Shown: one piece after another, positions 1 to 11,162 of the stretch
How the letters are laid out: each line of letters opens with the position of its first letter
Numbering within the stretch: position 1 is the stretch's first letter
From: Cunninghamia lanceolata
Lineage: Eukaryota > Streptophyta > Pinopsida > Cupressales > Cupressaceae
Reading direction: 5' to 3'
DNA: 64,000 nt
Assembly: GCA_027924645.1 (NCBI GenBank)
Contig: BSBN01000187.1
Coordinates: forward strand, 12,108,001-12,172,000
Program-made: the position numbers and the translations under genes
Notes under the pieces: generated by a model
Told to the model about the DNA's origin: nothing
The model's database searches: none
Seen by the model: the letters and a program-made list of their open reading frames with translations, nothing else

Positions 1-783
1 AAAGAAATATTAAAAAAAATTACAGAAAACCCTACTGTAGCAACAAAACAGGCCTATCACATGAAGATGCCAGGCCTAGGGCTTTGCATATCTCTCACCA
101 AACACCATACCATACTCTAAAACCACTTTCAACATGAAGAAAAACACACATTCTGCCATTCCACCAAGGATCGGGTCTTAACCATGAAGGAATGGCGAGA
201 TATTTGCATTTTTTGTGTCTAAACCCTAGTTTTGAGGGTTTTTGGACCAGTTTCAGAAAATGAATGATATCTCCTACATTTTTTTATGAAAAATCACCAA
301 ACCACCACCAAATCAAAGATAACTCTTCCATCTTTCAATCCATACATGTGTGGAGGCCATACCATGATGTCACAGGTCATACCACGTAGAAAAATAGAGA
401 AAAAGTAGGAAATTTTAGAGAAAAATAGTGTTTGATGCATTCAAATCTTCACAAACTTCAACAACATCCTTGTCTCGACCCCAAGTAGGCTTTTTAAACA
501 CCTTACCACAATTGTCAACTATCCTCAACTATTTTATTGAATGAGAGGACTGTTGGAAAGGTGGTTTATAAGTTTATGTTGGCATTACATAGGAAAACTA
601 TTACTTGAAGACACCAAATTGACAATAAAACTTGACTTGATACTTACCTACACCTTGAATAGCCTAGAACAACATTAGAATGGTCCCTTGGACCTTATTA
701 CATATTTTCATTTGAAAACAAGACCAAAAATGATAAAAAAAATCCTCATAGAGGCATGAAAACCCCAAGGTGCCCCTGCACCA
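1..783 (-). repeat. Chromo1 3' LTR (truncated by window edge)
   Basis: This is the 3' LTR of a minus-strand Gypsy element. It matches 5971-6555 plus 9326-9527 almost base for base apart from scattered substitutions; window position 1 corresponds to about 5971, so roughly 565 bases lie outside the window. It ends in gcacca at 783, the same end as the right copy at 9527 (cacca). Internal sequence starts at 784. The flanking TSD cannot be checked because the other end is outside the window. Confidence 0.9.
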
Positions 784-928
784 TACACTTGGGGTTGAAA
801 AGATCACATGTTCCACCTATGATCAGTTGTTGTAGAGAAGTGCCATGATGTTTGATGTCTTCTTGACTCATCCAAGTTGAATCTTCAGGTGGAAGACCCT
901 GCCATTTGACCAAATATTCATTGTACAC
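746..928 (-). pseudogene. Chromo1 chromodomain (C-terminal end of Pol)
   Basis: The 60-residue frame carries YLVKWQGLPPEDSTW, the core of a chromodomain, which marks the chromovirus branch of Ty3/Gypsy. In that family the chromodomain follows the integrase and targets insertion to heterochromatic histone marks. Here it is out of frame with the upstream integrase tail: the 868-1398 frame reads over the same DNA, so a frameshift lies near 915. The frame runs about 38 nt into the 3' LTR before stopping. It is a decayed remnant, but the domain identity is clear. Confidence 0.85.
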
Positions 929-1398
929 CTTCTTGTGCTTTTCACCTCTTTAGTATCTAGGACAGCCTCAAGTTTCAAAGGTTCAGTTGGTGGAAGGTCT
1001 TGCACCCAATCTTCATCATTTTCTATACCTACAACTACATTCAAGGGTCCCTTAAAGGGGTACAAGTTAGCAACATTGAATATAGGGGAGATAGCCACTC
1101 CAGGAGGGAGTGTGATCTCATAAGCATTTTGCCCAAACTTATGGATTATCCTACAAGGGCCAATCTTCTTCATTTGGAGCTTGGTGTATCTACCCTTGGG
1201 TAGGCTCTCCTTCAAATATGCAAAAAATAGATCTCCCACCTTATACTGAACATGTCTCCTTTTCAGATCTGCTCTCTCTTTGTATTTGTCCACACTTTTC
1301 TGGAGGTTTTCCTTCACTTGATCATGGATGGATTTCATTGCAATGGAAAACCCCTCTCCTTTTGCACTCCTCTTCTCCATTCCCTTCAAATCTCTCAA
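868..1398 (-). pseudogene. Chromo1 integrase C-terminal (GPY/F-type) domain
   Basis: The 176-residue frame contains KIGPCRIIHKFGQNAYEITL and later IFNVANLYPF, the signature of the Gypsy integrase GPY/F module, a C-terminal DNA-binding domain. It continues in the same frame from the catalytic core at 1399-2004 across a single TAG codon, so the two pieces were one polypeptide. An acidic linker (ENDEDWVQDLPPTEP) leads towards the chromodomain. The last residues are frameshifted relative to the chromodomain. Confidence 0.85.
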
Positions 1399-2004
1399 CT
1401 AAAAGACTCCCCTTGGGCTCATTCCATACACCACCTCAAAAGGGCTTTTGTCTATACTCCTGTTGATTGAATCATTATAAGCATATTCTGCTTGGGGCAG
1501 CACCAAATCCCATTGAACACCATGTTTCTTTGTCAAGCACCTTAGAAGATTACCAAGTGATCTTTTCACCACCTCTATTTGCCCATCCATTTGAGGATGG
1601 TAGGCAGAACTATATTGCAAATTAGTTCCCATCTTTCTCCACAAGGTCCTCCAAAAATGGCCTATGAACTTGGAGTTCCTATGTAATACAATGCTCATAG
1701 GAATGCCATGCATTCTCACAACCTCCTTGAAAAATAGACTTGCAATGTTAGAAGCGTCACTAGTGCACATGCAAGGGATAAAATGGGCCATTTTGCTAAA
1801 CCTATCAACCACTACAAATACACTATCAACTCCCCTTCGTGTCTTAGGCAGTCCTAAGATAAAATCTATACTTATGCTCTCCCAAGGTCTATTTGGGATT
1901 GGTAGAGGTTGGTAAAGACCAGCATTTGAAGTAGTTCCCTTTGCTCTTTGACATTTGGTGCAAGTTTCGACAAATTTCCTTACATCCACTTGCATTTTAG
2001 CCAA
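1399..2004 (-). pseudogene. Chromo1 integrase catalytic core
   Basis: Retroviral-type integrase core that would join cDNA to the chromosome. Visible motifs are the second zinc pair (CTKCQRAKG), the first catalytic Asp in ISIDFILGLPK, and the catalytic Glu in DGQIEVVKRSLGNLLR. The second catalytic Asp, normally in an SDRDxKF-type motif, is replaced: the sequence reads LHRNSKF, so the DDE triad is broken. A frameshift near 1995 separates it from the zinc-finger piece upstream. Non-functional. Confidence 0.88.
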
Positions 2005-2408
2005 AAGTAAAACCTCCTAACCTGCTCCAAGGTTTTTTCAAGTCCAAAGTGGCCTCCAAGACTCCCACTATGTTTTTCTTTTATCAAATTCTCCCTCATA
2101 GAGCATGTAGGTATGTACAATTGAGCCCCTTTGAACAATAGACCATATTGCAAAACATAATCAGCATATTCACTATGGAAAGCATCTAAAAATTGAGAGC
2201 AAACATCAAAATCAGCCTTAAAATCTTCATCCTCCTTATACATACATTTAAGGGCTTCTATACCCACACTTTGTAATTGCACTTCTTGGACCATCATAAC
2301 CCTTCTACTAAGGGAATCTTCAACTTTGTTTTCTTGTCCCTTCTTGTGTTTGATGGAGAAGGTATATGCTTGTAGGTATTCAACCCACTTCATGTGCCTT
2401 TGGTTCAA
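1980..2408 (-). pseudogene. Chromo1 RNase H tail and integrase zinc finger
   Basis: The frame starts in the end of the Gypsy RNase H (RHMKWVEYLQAY, then a decayed form of the NKVADALSRR motif) and runs to the integrase H2C2 region (KEKHSGSLGGHFGLEKTLE, then FYFW). The order RNase H then integrase is that of Ty3/Gypsy, not Copia. It is out of frame with the RNase H part at 2414-3091 and with the integrase core, so at least two frameshifts flank it. Confidence 0.82.
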
Positions 2409-2413
2409 CTTTT

Positions 2414-3091
2414 CTATCCATTCAAGAAACTAAGTGCATGGTTGTTAGTGAATACTATAAACTCCTTTGGTAACAAGTAGTGCCTCCATTTCTTTAAGGC
2501 TTGGACCATAGCATACAACTCTAGGTCATATGAAGAATATTTCCTCTTAGCCTCATTTAATTTTTCACTAAAGAATGCAACTGGCCTACCTTCTTGACTT
2601 AGGACAACACCAATTGCTAGACCACTTGCATCACATTCAATAGTAAAAACCTTATTAAAATTAGGAAGAGCAAGAATAGGTTGTTGTGATACCTTTCTTT
2701 TCAAATATTCAAACCTTTCATTTGCTTCATTAGTCCATATGAACTTATTCCTCTTGTCTTCTTTGATTGTGTCTAGTATTGGTGCACATATATGGCTGGA
2801 ATCCTTTATGAACTTTTTGTAGAAGCTTGCAAGGCCATGAAAGCTCCTCACATCACCCATTGACTTAGGTGGTGGCCAATTGAGGATGGTCTTATCCTTT
2901 GATGGATCCATTTTCAAACCACCTTTTGATATAACAAACCCAAGATAGACTAATTCTTCTTTCATGAAATCACACTTTTGCAAGTTGATCAGCAACTTCT
3001 CTTCATGCAACCTTCTCAAGACCTGGCCAAGATGCTCCAAATGCTCCTCCTTGGTCCTGCTAAAGATAAGAATGTCATCCAAATAAACCAC
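2414..3091 (-). pseudogene. Chromo1 reverse transcriptase (YLDD to thumb) and RNase H
   Basis: The frame opens with the RT catalytic box YLDDILIFS and continues through palm and thumb (LVYLGFVISKGGLKMDPSK, FHGLASFYKKFI). RNase H follows (FTIECDASGLAIGVVLSQ, FFSEKLNEAKRKYSSYDLEL). The third RNase H acidic site looks changed: FTNNHAL where an Asp normally follows Thr. Upstream RT motifs lie in another frame (3092-3277), where the fingers segment shows YHQIRIREG and MVMP before a frameshift. Confidence 0.88.
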
Positions 3092-3277
3092 AACAAATTT
3101 GCCAATAAAAAGGTTTCAATACCTCATACATTAACCTCATGAAGGTACTAGGGGCATTAGATAGTCCAAGGGCATCACCATCCACTCATAAAAACCTTCA
3201 TTAGTCTTGAATGTTGTTTTCCATTCATCCCCTTCACGAATCCTAATTTGGTGATATCCACTTTTCAAGTCAATTTT

Positions 3278-3862
3278 TTAAAAATAGCAAGCTCCCCCTA
3301 GATAGTCCATGAGATCCTCCATCCTTGGCATAGGAAACTTATATATGATGGTTATCCTATTTATGGATCTTGAATTAGTGCGTAATCTCCATTTTCCATC
3401 CTTCCTAGGAGCCAACATGATAGGGATTGCACAAGGGCTCAAACTCTTCCTCACTAGGCCCTTATCCAATAGCTCTTGAACTTGTTTTGCTATTTCTTCA
3501 TTTTGGGCTGGTGTCATCTTGTAGGCAGCCTTATTGGGCAATGTAGCCCCTGGTATCAAGTCAATATGATGACTAATATCTCTGATTGGAGGCAGAGAAC
3601 TAGGTAATTCATCCACCACAATGTCCTTATACTTCTCCAACAAGGCTTGAACTTCACTAGGAATAGATTCTTCTTTGTTTGTAGACAAAACAGACCTGCA
3701 TTTTAGCTTAACAATCAATGCAAACCCTAGACCTCCCTCTTCCTTTAAGGTCCTCAAAGACTCCTTCTCACCTACCACCATGACACTAGACCCAAGCTCG
3801 TTCTCTATGCCTTCATCCGGTAAGGGATTCATGGTGAAAGATTTCCCATCTTTTGTGATCAT
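3278..3862 (-). pseudogene. Chromo1 reverse transcriptase N-terminal part
   Basis: The segment reads ISHHIDLIPGATLPNKAAYK, KQVQELLDKGLVRKSLSPCA and LAPRKDGKWRLRTNSRSIN, the conserved entry into Gypsy RT. It ends at a TAA just before [10 protein letters not shown], the next RT block, which continues in the same frame. Chromo2 has the same blocks at 63200-63600, so the two elements belong to related chromovirus families. Stops and frameshifts make it non-coding. Confidence 0.87.
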
Positions 3863-3874
3863 GTAAGTGTTTTT

Positions 3875-4291
3875 CTACTCATCATGTTGGGTTTTCCTAT
3901 CATATTGCCAAGGGCAGCCTAGATGTATGTGGCAAGAATCCATGGGGATAACATCACACAAGATTTTATCCTTATACTCTCCAATTTGAAATTCTACCCA
4001 AGATTGTTCATTGACAAGCACTTGTTGATCTCTATTCAACCAAGACACCTTATATAGTGTAGGATGAGGAGTTCTTTTCAGATTTAGTTTCTCAACCATT
4101 TCTAGGGACACTAAATTATCTATAGAACCTAAATCTACAATTACCTTGCATACCTTTCCTTGAGATTTACATGAAGTTCTGAACAAAGACTTCCTTTGGG
4201 GTGGCTCCTTGGCACTTGGAACCTTAAGAAGTGTCCTCATCATCAAGTTTTCTCCAAATTCAGGGTTAGCAGGTTTGGAAGGTGAAGTCAC
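3875..4291 (-). pseudogene. Chromo1 aspartic protease
   Basis: Retropepsin-like domain between Gag and RT. The active site reads IVDLGSIDNLVS, a variant of the D-G-G-S motif of this clade (Chromo2 keeps IIDGGSTNNLV), so the residue after Asp is changed. Downstream, IGEYKDKILCDVIPMDSCHIHLG and CPWQYDRKTQHD match the protease C-terminal part. It joins the Gag frame across one TAA at about 4304. Confidence 0.82.
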
Positions 4292-4309
4292 ACTTTGAGC
4301 ATCCTCCTC

Positions 4310-4810
4310 TTATACTAACTGATTTCTCCTATCCCCACCATAAGAGCTTGAAGCTTGTTTCTTAGGGCATTTGAAGGCCAAGTGTCCAAATTGGTTACAA
4401 GAGTAGCATCTTCCTGAGAATGAATTAGAGCCTATCCCATTAGATTTGCCCCTTCCATTGGGTCTCCTACCTTTGAATCCTCCTCTTGACTCTTGGCCTT
4501 GTTCTTCTTTTCCACTTGATTCCACTTGTTGTCCTTCGGACTGATTTATGCCACCATAACTGCATCTTCCTCTGAAGTTTCTACCTCTACCCCTTCCTTG
4601 CTGCCCCTGCCTTCTCTTCAACTTCTCCTCTACCTTACATGCCACTTGGAAACATTCTTCCACAGTCTTAGGGGTCACTAGGCTCATCTCATCTTGGATT
4701 GTAAACCTTAGGCCATTCAAATACCTAGCCACCTTCTCCTTCTCATTCTCCACATGGCCACACCTCATACTAAGTTTGTGAAACTCCTTAGTATAGGTTG
4801 CCACATCCAT
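4310..4810 (-). pseudogene. Chromo1 Gag C-terminal half with zinc knuckle
   Basis: Capsid and nucleocapsid part. It begins VATYTKEFHKLSMRCGHV and VARYLNGLRFTIQDEMSL, a Gypsy Gag capsid signature, then an Arg/Gly-rich basic stretch, then one intact CCHC knuckle (CYSCNQFGHLAFKC, spacing C-x2-C-x4-H-x4-C) for RNA packaging. It is shifted in frame from the N-terminal half, with a TAA near 4832 and a frameshift near 4895. Confidence 0.85.
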
Positions 4811-4890
4811 GTCCTTTTTCCTTAGGTTTTACAACCTCCTAAACACTTGCACTTCATGATCTTTAGGAAGAAATTGTGCCTTCAATCTGC

Positions 4891-5334
4891 TTACATTCTT
4901 TCCCATGAAGTAATCATGTTCTTACCATCTTTCACTCTTTCTCCTTGGTAGTAATTCCACCAAGTCAAAGAAGCCCCATTCATTTTGGTCTTGGAAAAAT
5001 TAACCTTCTTGTTATCTATCATCTCCTTGTATTCAAAGTAGTTGTTCAAGGCATCCACCCACTCTAGTAGTGTCTCAGCATTCATCTTTCCCCCATACAT
5101 TGGTATGTCTATCTTCACTTCAGTGGCTTCTGCCTTTATGGTTTTCAAGGCTCCAATGAACCTTCTCTCTTCAAGAGGCATCTCCTCTTCAAGATGGTCT
5201 TCCTCTCCACCCTCTACCTCCTCCTTTGAGGTACTCCCTTCCTCAGTAATCATTTTCTTTTTCTCTAAGGCCTCTTTCTTGTTCCTCAAGACCTTCAACT
5301 CCCTTGCAACCGTAGACCAACCTTTTGGAGGCAT
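4891..5334 (-). pseudogene. Chromo1 Gag N-terminal half
   Basis: This starts at MPPKGWSTVARELK, the first ATG downstream of the PBS (about 55 nt away), so 5334 is a credible authentic start. An acidic/basic coiled segment precedes capsid helices (LLEWVDALNNYFEYKE, then SLTWWNYYQGER). The WW motif is shared with Chromo2 (SIWWKEVQLER). The frame is lost after SWERM. Confidence 0.8.
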
Positions 5335-5390
5335 TTTCCTTCACACCTCAACTCACAATTTCTCTTCACAATTTTCCACAATTAGACCTT

Positions 5391-5405
5391 GATCTAATAC
5401 CACTC
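5391..5405 (-). promoter_or_regulatory. Chromo1 primer-binding site
   Basis: On the minus strand the bases just inside the 5' LTR read gagtggtattagatc, a mutated version of the initiator-Met-tRNA type PBS (tggtatcagag...). Chromo2 has the matching site at 61437 (tggtaccagagcaaggg) directly after an LTR that also ends catca. This fixes the LTR boundary at 5406 and the direction of transcription. Confidence 0.75.
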
Positions 5406-6571
5406 TGATGCAGAGTGGGTAGGGGAAGACAAGTTTCAAAAGCAATAACAACTCCTTGGAGGTAGTCTCTCTCAAACTCTATGTGGACCTTTAATCCTAC
5501 TTCTCCTTCACCAAGACAACTTGACCAACCTATGAGGGTTCTCAGTACTAAACATGACAAAGGGACTTGGAAAAGGTTTTGAACACCTTCAATATGCCAA
5601 ACTAGGACCAAACAAATTGATTCCACACTTGGAAACCTTCATTCTTCCATTACTCTAAATTAGACCTAAATAGCCTTATAGCCCTACCAAATAGGGACAA
5701 TCAATATAAAATTTGATTAAGGGCAGATATTAGACTTAGGATCATAGTTTTGGATACCCATTATGGACTCTCATAAGACCACAAAGGCATATGATCACTC
5801 ACTGAAGATAAGTGTCCCAAATTGATGAAAATATAGTCCACAAGAAAGCCTAATTAGGCCTGCAACATGAAGGTTTTGGTATACCTAGGCACTCCCCAAC
5901 ACCCCTAAAGCCTAGTCCAAGTTTCTACACCATAGACAAACCCATTACAACCTTCCCAAGTCCTCTTGTTATAGAAATATCAACAAAAATTGTAGAAAAA
6001 CCTATTGTAGCAGCAAAACAAGTCTGTCACATGCAGATGCCAGGCCTAGGGCTTTGCATATCTCTCACCAAACACCATGCTGCACTCTAAAATCACTTTC
6101 AACATGAAGAAAAACACACATTCTACCATTCCACCAAGGATTATGTCTTGACCATGAAGGGATGGTGAGATATTTGCATTTTTTTGTGTCTAAACCCTAG
6201 TTTTGAGGGTTTCTAGACCAGTTTCAGAAAATAAACGATATCTCCTACAATTTTTGATGAAAACTCACCAAACCACCGCCAAATGAAAGACAACTCTCCC
6301 CTATTTCAATCCATACATGTGTGGAGGCCATACAGTGATGTCACAGGCTGTACCATGCAGAAAAATAGAGAAAAAATAGGAAATTTCAGAGAAAAATTGT
6401 GTTTGATGCATTCAAATCTTCACAAACTTCAACAATAGCCTTGTCTCAACCCCAAGGGGGATTTTAAACACCTTACCACAACTACAAACCATCCTCAACT
6501 ATTTTATTGAATGAGAGGACTGTTGGAAAGGTGGTTTACAAGTTTATGTTGGCATTGTTGGTTTTAGGACA

Positions 6572-6601
6572 GACAATTGAGAGGGGGGTGAATCAATTGT
6601 C
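6572..6601. other. SoloB terminal hairpin
   Basis: Perfect 9-bp inverted repeat: gacaattga at 6572-6580 and tcaattgtc at 6593-6601, around a 12-base loop gaggggggtgaa. The same loop with a different stem is found in the NAC LTRs (51914-51941 and 54516-54548). Confidence 0.85.
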
Positions 6602-7452
6602 ACAAAAACTTTCTTTTCTTTAAACAGTTAAATCCTTCTTATATTTCTATAGCATAATAATGATTCAATCATGGAAGCACAATGTAATAACTCAAGAATA
6701 GAAACACATTAACACATATGACACCAAGATTTTAACATGGAAAACCTAGTTAAGGGAAAAACCACGGGGTGACTAACCTAAGATTGTATTCTTTGTTAAA
6801 AGAATAAGAAGAAAAAAATGGCACTTGCCAATTAGGGCTCATTTCTTGAGCACACTGCTCACAAGAGGCCCACTGCCTACAGGAGACACACTGTCTACAA
6901 AATAATATAATAATTACATACTTGAATTAGAGATTAGCATCTTCATCATGCTTGGGATAGTTCCATTTAAGCTCAACACTTCTACTCTGCTTTTTGCTCT
7001 TCTCCTCTCTACCACTTTTTCATCTCAACCAAGGATACATTGAAATGACTTCACAAATCTTATTTATACAAGACATTGACTTTGGGATAATCATCAAAGT
7101 CGGCACAACATACTTTATTTTATTATAGAGCAGTTACAAAAATACAACTTGATTTGTTACAAAGACTTCATGCATATCACCACACTATCGGCCACACATA
7201 TCTGGGACTTCAATCTTTGTTGAGGAACATGCCATGCTTCACAGAACATCTTCAAGATCATTCGCAAGATGTGTAAAACATCCAGTCAACCATGATTAGG
7301 AAGAACACCATCACCTGAGAGTAAATCTTCAATTAGGAGCTCAATCTTCAATGCAGACCACCAACACGAACTGGACACAATCTAGAGAACCCCACAAGCT
7401 TGCCTAAATCACCAAGAACATCCACACCACTTCTTCTTACTAAAATCATTCG

Positions 7453-8855
7453 TGGTGCAGGAGCACCTAATCCACAGTGGCCTCCATGAGGCATTTAACT
7501 TCATGATATGTCTAATGTTCATTTTTGTTGTTTCCAATAAGGTCCTAGAAGACCAATCATGTAATAAGGTTTGTTTGACCAATGCATGTCATTTTAGTTT
7601 GTATCTAGGTTTATGTTGTAAGTCCCAAGGACACTAGTTGATCTGTAATCATAAAGGTTGTTAGGCAGTTAGGAGGTTGTTAGATCTCCCAGCCGCTTGG
7701 AGTCAATTCAGTACTACTGAGGGCGAGTAGATAAATGCCCAAGATCATCGAATGTAATCAGTTGTAGTGGAGAGGTAATAGAGATCAGAGATTAGTGTGA
7801 TTTGCAATTGTAAAATAGAGCCTCTATATGTGTACATTTCTGAAAGGCATAATAAACGAAGTTCTGTTGTGTATATTTCTATCTTTCAAATTCTTTAGGC
7901 TCTCTCTGTGCAATCAAATTATGTTTTGTGGTCGATATGGACTCTTAGTCCATTCCACCAGTTAGATTTCTTTGAAATTGGTGGAATGGCTATACATTTC
8001 ATTTTTGTGTTTTTCATTTTGTTTGTTTGTGTTTGCAGGATCGCGTACAAGATGCATTGATAGATCCTAGCATTTGTCATGTGCTAGATTGTTGGGAAAT
8101 GGGTCTATGAAGCTACAGGCATTGCAGAGGTTCAGATTGGCAAAGATTCATGTTGTTTCATCGGGTATACATTCCATGTGTATATCGCTAATGTATGTCA
8201 GGGTCATTTCATGTGTATCTCGTAGTTGTATGTTCGTGTGTATCTCGCAAGTGAATATTGCGGTTGTATGTGGTGAATGTGCATTTCGTATCATACAAGG
8301 AAAGTCAACATTCAATCTCACCAAATGCATATTCTGAATGCATGTTCCGAATGCATATTCTGAATGCATGTTGTGAATGTATCTTCTGAATGTATATTGA
8401 GAATATACATTGTGCACATACATTATGTTAGATGCAAGAGGTTGACTGGCAGCGACAGTGAAGGAAACCGATGATCGCAAGTTGATGAAAGTATATACAA
8501 GCTGTTCCATCAGTGTATCGGGAGCACATACAAAGTACTCATCGACGAGGAAGGTCACACCAACAATGCATATCATCAGGAAGAGTTGGTACATCAGCCT
8601 GAGTCTGTAGGCATTCGCTGATGAAGAGAGTCCCACTGATGAGTGTGGTTGAATGTATATTGCAAATGTACATTGAAGAATGTATCTTTCGGCAGATACA
8701 AAGTTGAAGACATACATCAGGGAGTGTTGAACATTGGGGAGATAAAAGGTAAGGTGGCCCATGGGGAATGTTTGGCCGATAAAGAGAAGATCATCAAGAC
8801 ATGGACCACCCTCTCAACGATCAGTTTGTATGATAGAGTTTTTAGCTCTGCATCA
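7453..8855 (+). mobile_element. FamC solo LTR nested in SoloB
   Basis: A 1,403-bp LTR starting tggtgcaggagcacct and ending ctgcatca. It is flanked by a perfect 5-bp TSD attcg (7448-7452 and 8856-8860). It is homologous, in the opposite orientation, to the two LTRs of the element at 30829-33874: same ends, same hairpin and the same tatac-rich middle. An AATAAA lies at about 7850. The apparent 204-residue antisense reading frame at 8148-8762 overlaps this LTR and is not a gene. Confidence 0.92.
7951..7991 (+). other. FamC LTR hairpin
   Basis: An 11-bp perfect inverted repeat: ccattccacca and tggtggaatgg, separated by an AT-rich loop of about 19 bases. It lies about 100 bases after the AATAAA. 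The homologous hairpins are at 31663-31705 and 33505-33547, and their stem differs at two facing base pairs. Confidence 0.85.
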
Positions 8856-9527
8856 ATTCGCATCTTCATTTAGAACCTCAAGAACACAGTCTGTCATCAC
8901 TGTCACATTACAATAAATGTTTGCAGACCTTCATACCATGAACCAATTGAGTTTTCAATTCACATTGGCTTCCTAAACATTCCACCAAATCTGCAGAACA
9001 AGATATTGCATTTCTGAATCTCACTGGACCTATTTGTGTCACTCTATCACCTCTGAACAGCTGCTAGAACTAGTTTTACTCATATCACCATAACTTCTCC
9101 AAATATTCATGTAGACCTCTCAAATCTTGACTGGATCATCTTTAGACACATATTTACAAACCCTTTGATGCACATTCTTTGATCTTCATCTAGCTAGGAT
9201 CTTCACTTCATAGAGCTTCACTGTCTTCACTGTTTCTGATAGGACTAATTTTCTCAATATCTAGCACACAGCTCATCCAATCCTTGACATCAATGACAAC
9301 ACCAGTTAGGCCCATACTTGCAACAAGCATTACATAAGAAAACTATTACTTGAAGACACCAAATTGACCATAAAACTTGACTTGATACTTACCAACACCT
9401 AGAATAGCCTAGAACAACATTAGAATGGTCCCTTGGACCTTATTACATATTGACATTTGAAAACAAGACCAAAAATGATAAAAAAAACCTCATAGAGGCA
9501 TGAAAACCCCTAAGTGCCCCTACACCA

Positions 9528-10230
9528 GATTGTGCATGATAGATCATTACAGTGTTAAAACTTCACTGTTTTACACTATATCTGTTATAGTCATGATTGT
9601 TATATTATTTTAGCATTGTGAAATATTGTTGATTATGCATCATATTCTTGGATCATGCTAGTCATAGATGATTACATTAGATGTGATTATTTTATATCAT
9701 GTATTATTTATACCATGTTGGAGTGGATTATGTTGCTTCGAACGACTATTATATGTGGAGCAGGTATACATGATGGGTGAATTGAGTGTGCAAACAAATT
9801 ACAGGTGTTCACTAATGTGGGAAATGTGGAGAAGGTTGACATGGGATGCTAAGCCATCTCACCCTTATCCTTGTGTTGTTGAAACCCGTAATGTGTGTTT
9901 GAGTCCTTTTTGTGTGTTTCCTTAGCTTTTTACACTATATTTTAAACTATCTTGAAAAACGTGTTTTCCATGTTTTTGAAATATTTTCATGATTTAGTTG
10001 AAAATTATCAATTCGATGTTAGAGAAAATGTTTATTGCATTATTTTATGCTAAAGGACTAAATTTAAAGTGATTTCAATTCTTTTCTAAAATTTAATATT
10101 TTTCCTTCGAAAAGATTGAATTACATTACTTTGGAAAATTGAATTCTTTGATATGAGTGTTTGGATTTTTTACAATGCGGTTATATTAAATTGCAATTAC
10201 ATGGCAAGAATAATTGCATTAATTTAATTA
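9528..10230. other. Non-coding flank right of Chromo1
   Basis: AT-rich sequence. A short open frame at 9668-9925 has no recognisable domain and no codon signal. No tRNA, host exon or retroelement domain was recognised. Confidence 0.5.
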
Positions 10231-10840
10231 GCTAGTGTTATGTCATAAAATGTCCCCTAGGACTTTTATCTCCTAAGTTTAGCTCCCGGGTCTCTTATTT
10301 TTGGTCATGCATGTTAGAAATTAATCCCAAGACAAAATCCCCCGAAACCCATGTCAAATGAGACTAAGGGGACCCTCTTGAGCTTAACCAAGCCCTAAAA
10401 TAGGTCCCTAGGCTTGGGAACTCGTGCCCAATCCCTGCCCTATTTTTTAGGGGCCTAAATTTTAAATGTCAGCAAAGTGACCGTTAAAAGGTCTCCCTTG
10501 TCGGCATCTCATGTTTGAATTACAAAATTATAGTGGGAATGCATATATAAGCATGTTTAGGACTTCATTTGCAAACTAGAATATGATCATGATATTTTGG
10601 TGAACTTATTATTTTAGAGCATTCAAGGCATTCATTGTGTTGTAGATATGATTTTCATTGTTGTTGTGTTTGTTATTGTAGATTTGGCTTCATCTTCTCA
10701 TGTTGTGAAAGATCTTCATCTATTTGTGAGCTACACCTCTAAGGTGATACTATTTGTACTTCAATAAATCATTTATTAATTTGTTTTTTCCTCTATCTTA
10801 CAAGGACATGCACTCTCTATCTAACAATAGTGTTGGAAGG
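10231..10840 (+). repeat. Possible LTR fragment or solo LTR, unclassified
   Basis: The block begins tgtcataaaatgtcccct and has LTR-like order: a GC-richer upstream part, a TATA-like atatataagc near 10545, a promoter-proximal region, and an aataaatcattt polyadenylation-like signal near 10765. It may end ctaaca near 10832. No second copy, TSD or PBS was found, so the call rests on composition and signal order only. Confidence 0.3.
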
Positions 10841-11007
10841 ATTAAATGCCATTATGGGGCTTGATCGAGGAAAGCTCCTAAAGACCACAACCCCCAACCC
10901 CTCTCCTTGTGATTGCAGGTGACAAGTGTTAGATCTTGAAGAGTGGAGTTGTAGAGGACTATTGCAAAACATAAGGATCCCAAATCTAGTAGAAAAAGGC
11001 AGAGGAA

Positions 11008-11162
11008 AGCACTACTAGGGCTTGGGTGCTAGTCCCTTTTCCCTCCAAGATTGCAAACCCAAAAATCTCTGAAACAATGATAATCAATAGCAGAAAAGGT
11101 CCAGAAACCCTTGATAAAAATACTACCTTGGGCTTGGGCACTAGTCCCTTTGCCCCCAACTT
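11008..11162. repeat. Short direct duplication
   Basis: Two similar segments: near 11010-11048 (gggcttgggtgctagtccc) and near 11127-11162 (gggcttgggcactagtccc), about 117 bases apart. Local duplication in non-coding DNA. Confidence 0.55.

Larger units (their letters stand above)
6556..9325 (-). mobile_element. SoloB: solo LTR of a Copia-like family, itself interrupted
   Basis: Begins tgttggttttagg and ends cttgcaaca. The flanks are ggcat (6551-6555) and agcat (9326-9330), and the uninterrupted LTR at 590 reads ggcat, so this is a 5-bp TSD with one later change. Without the nested FamC LTR it is about 1,367 bp. No internal domain is present, so it is a solo LTR. It shares with the NAC LTRs the tgttg...caaca ends, the gaggggggtgaatca motif and a tggaaaacc...gggaaaaacca box (6736-6766). 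The orientation is inferred from NAC. Confidence 0.85.
5406..9527 (-). repeat. Chromo1 5' LTR, split by a nested insertion
   Basis: The LTR runs 5406-6555 and resumes at about 9326-9527 after a 2.77-kb insertion. Removing the insertion leaves an LTR of about 1.35 kb whose last 780 bases align with 1-783. The ends are tgatg at 5406 and cacca at 9527. Confidence 0.9.

Noticed and set aside
8148..8762. 204-residue antisense reading frame
   Set aside because: It lies wholly in the FamC solo LTR on the strand opposite the LTR's own sense, is repetitive (tatac-derived residues), and has no domain.
9668..9925. Possible host exon
   Set aside because: Short, without domain, splice signals or codon bias; it lies in repeat-derived flank.
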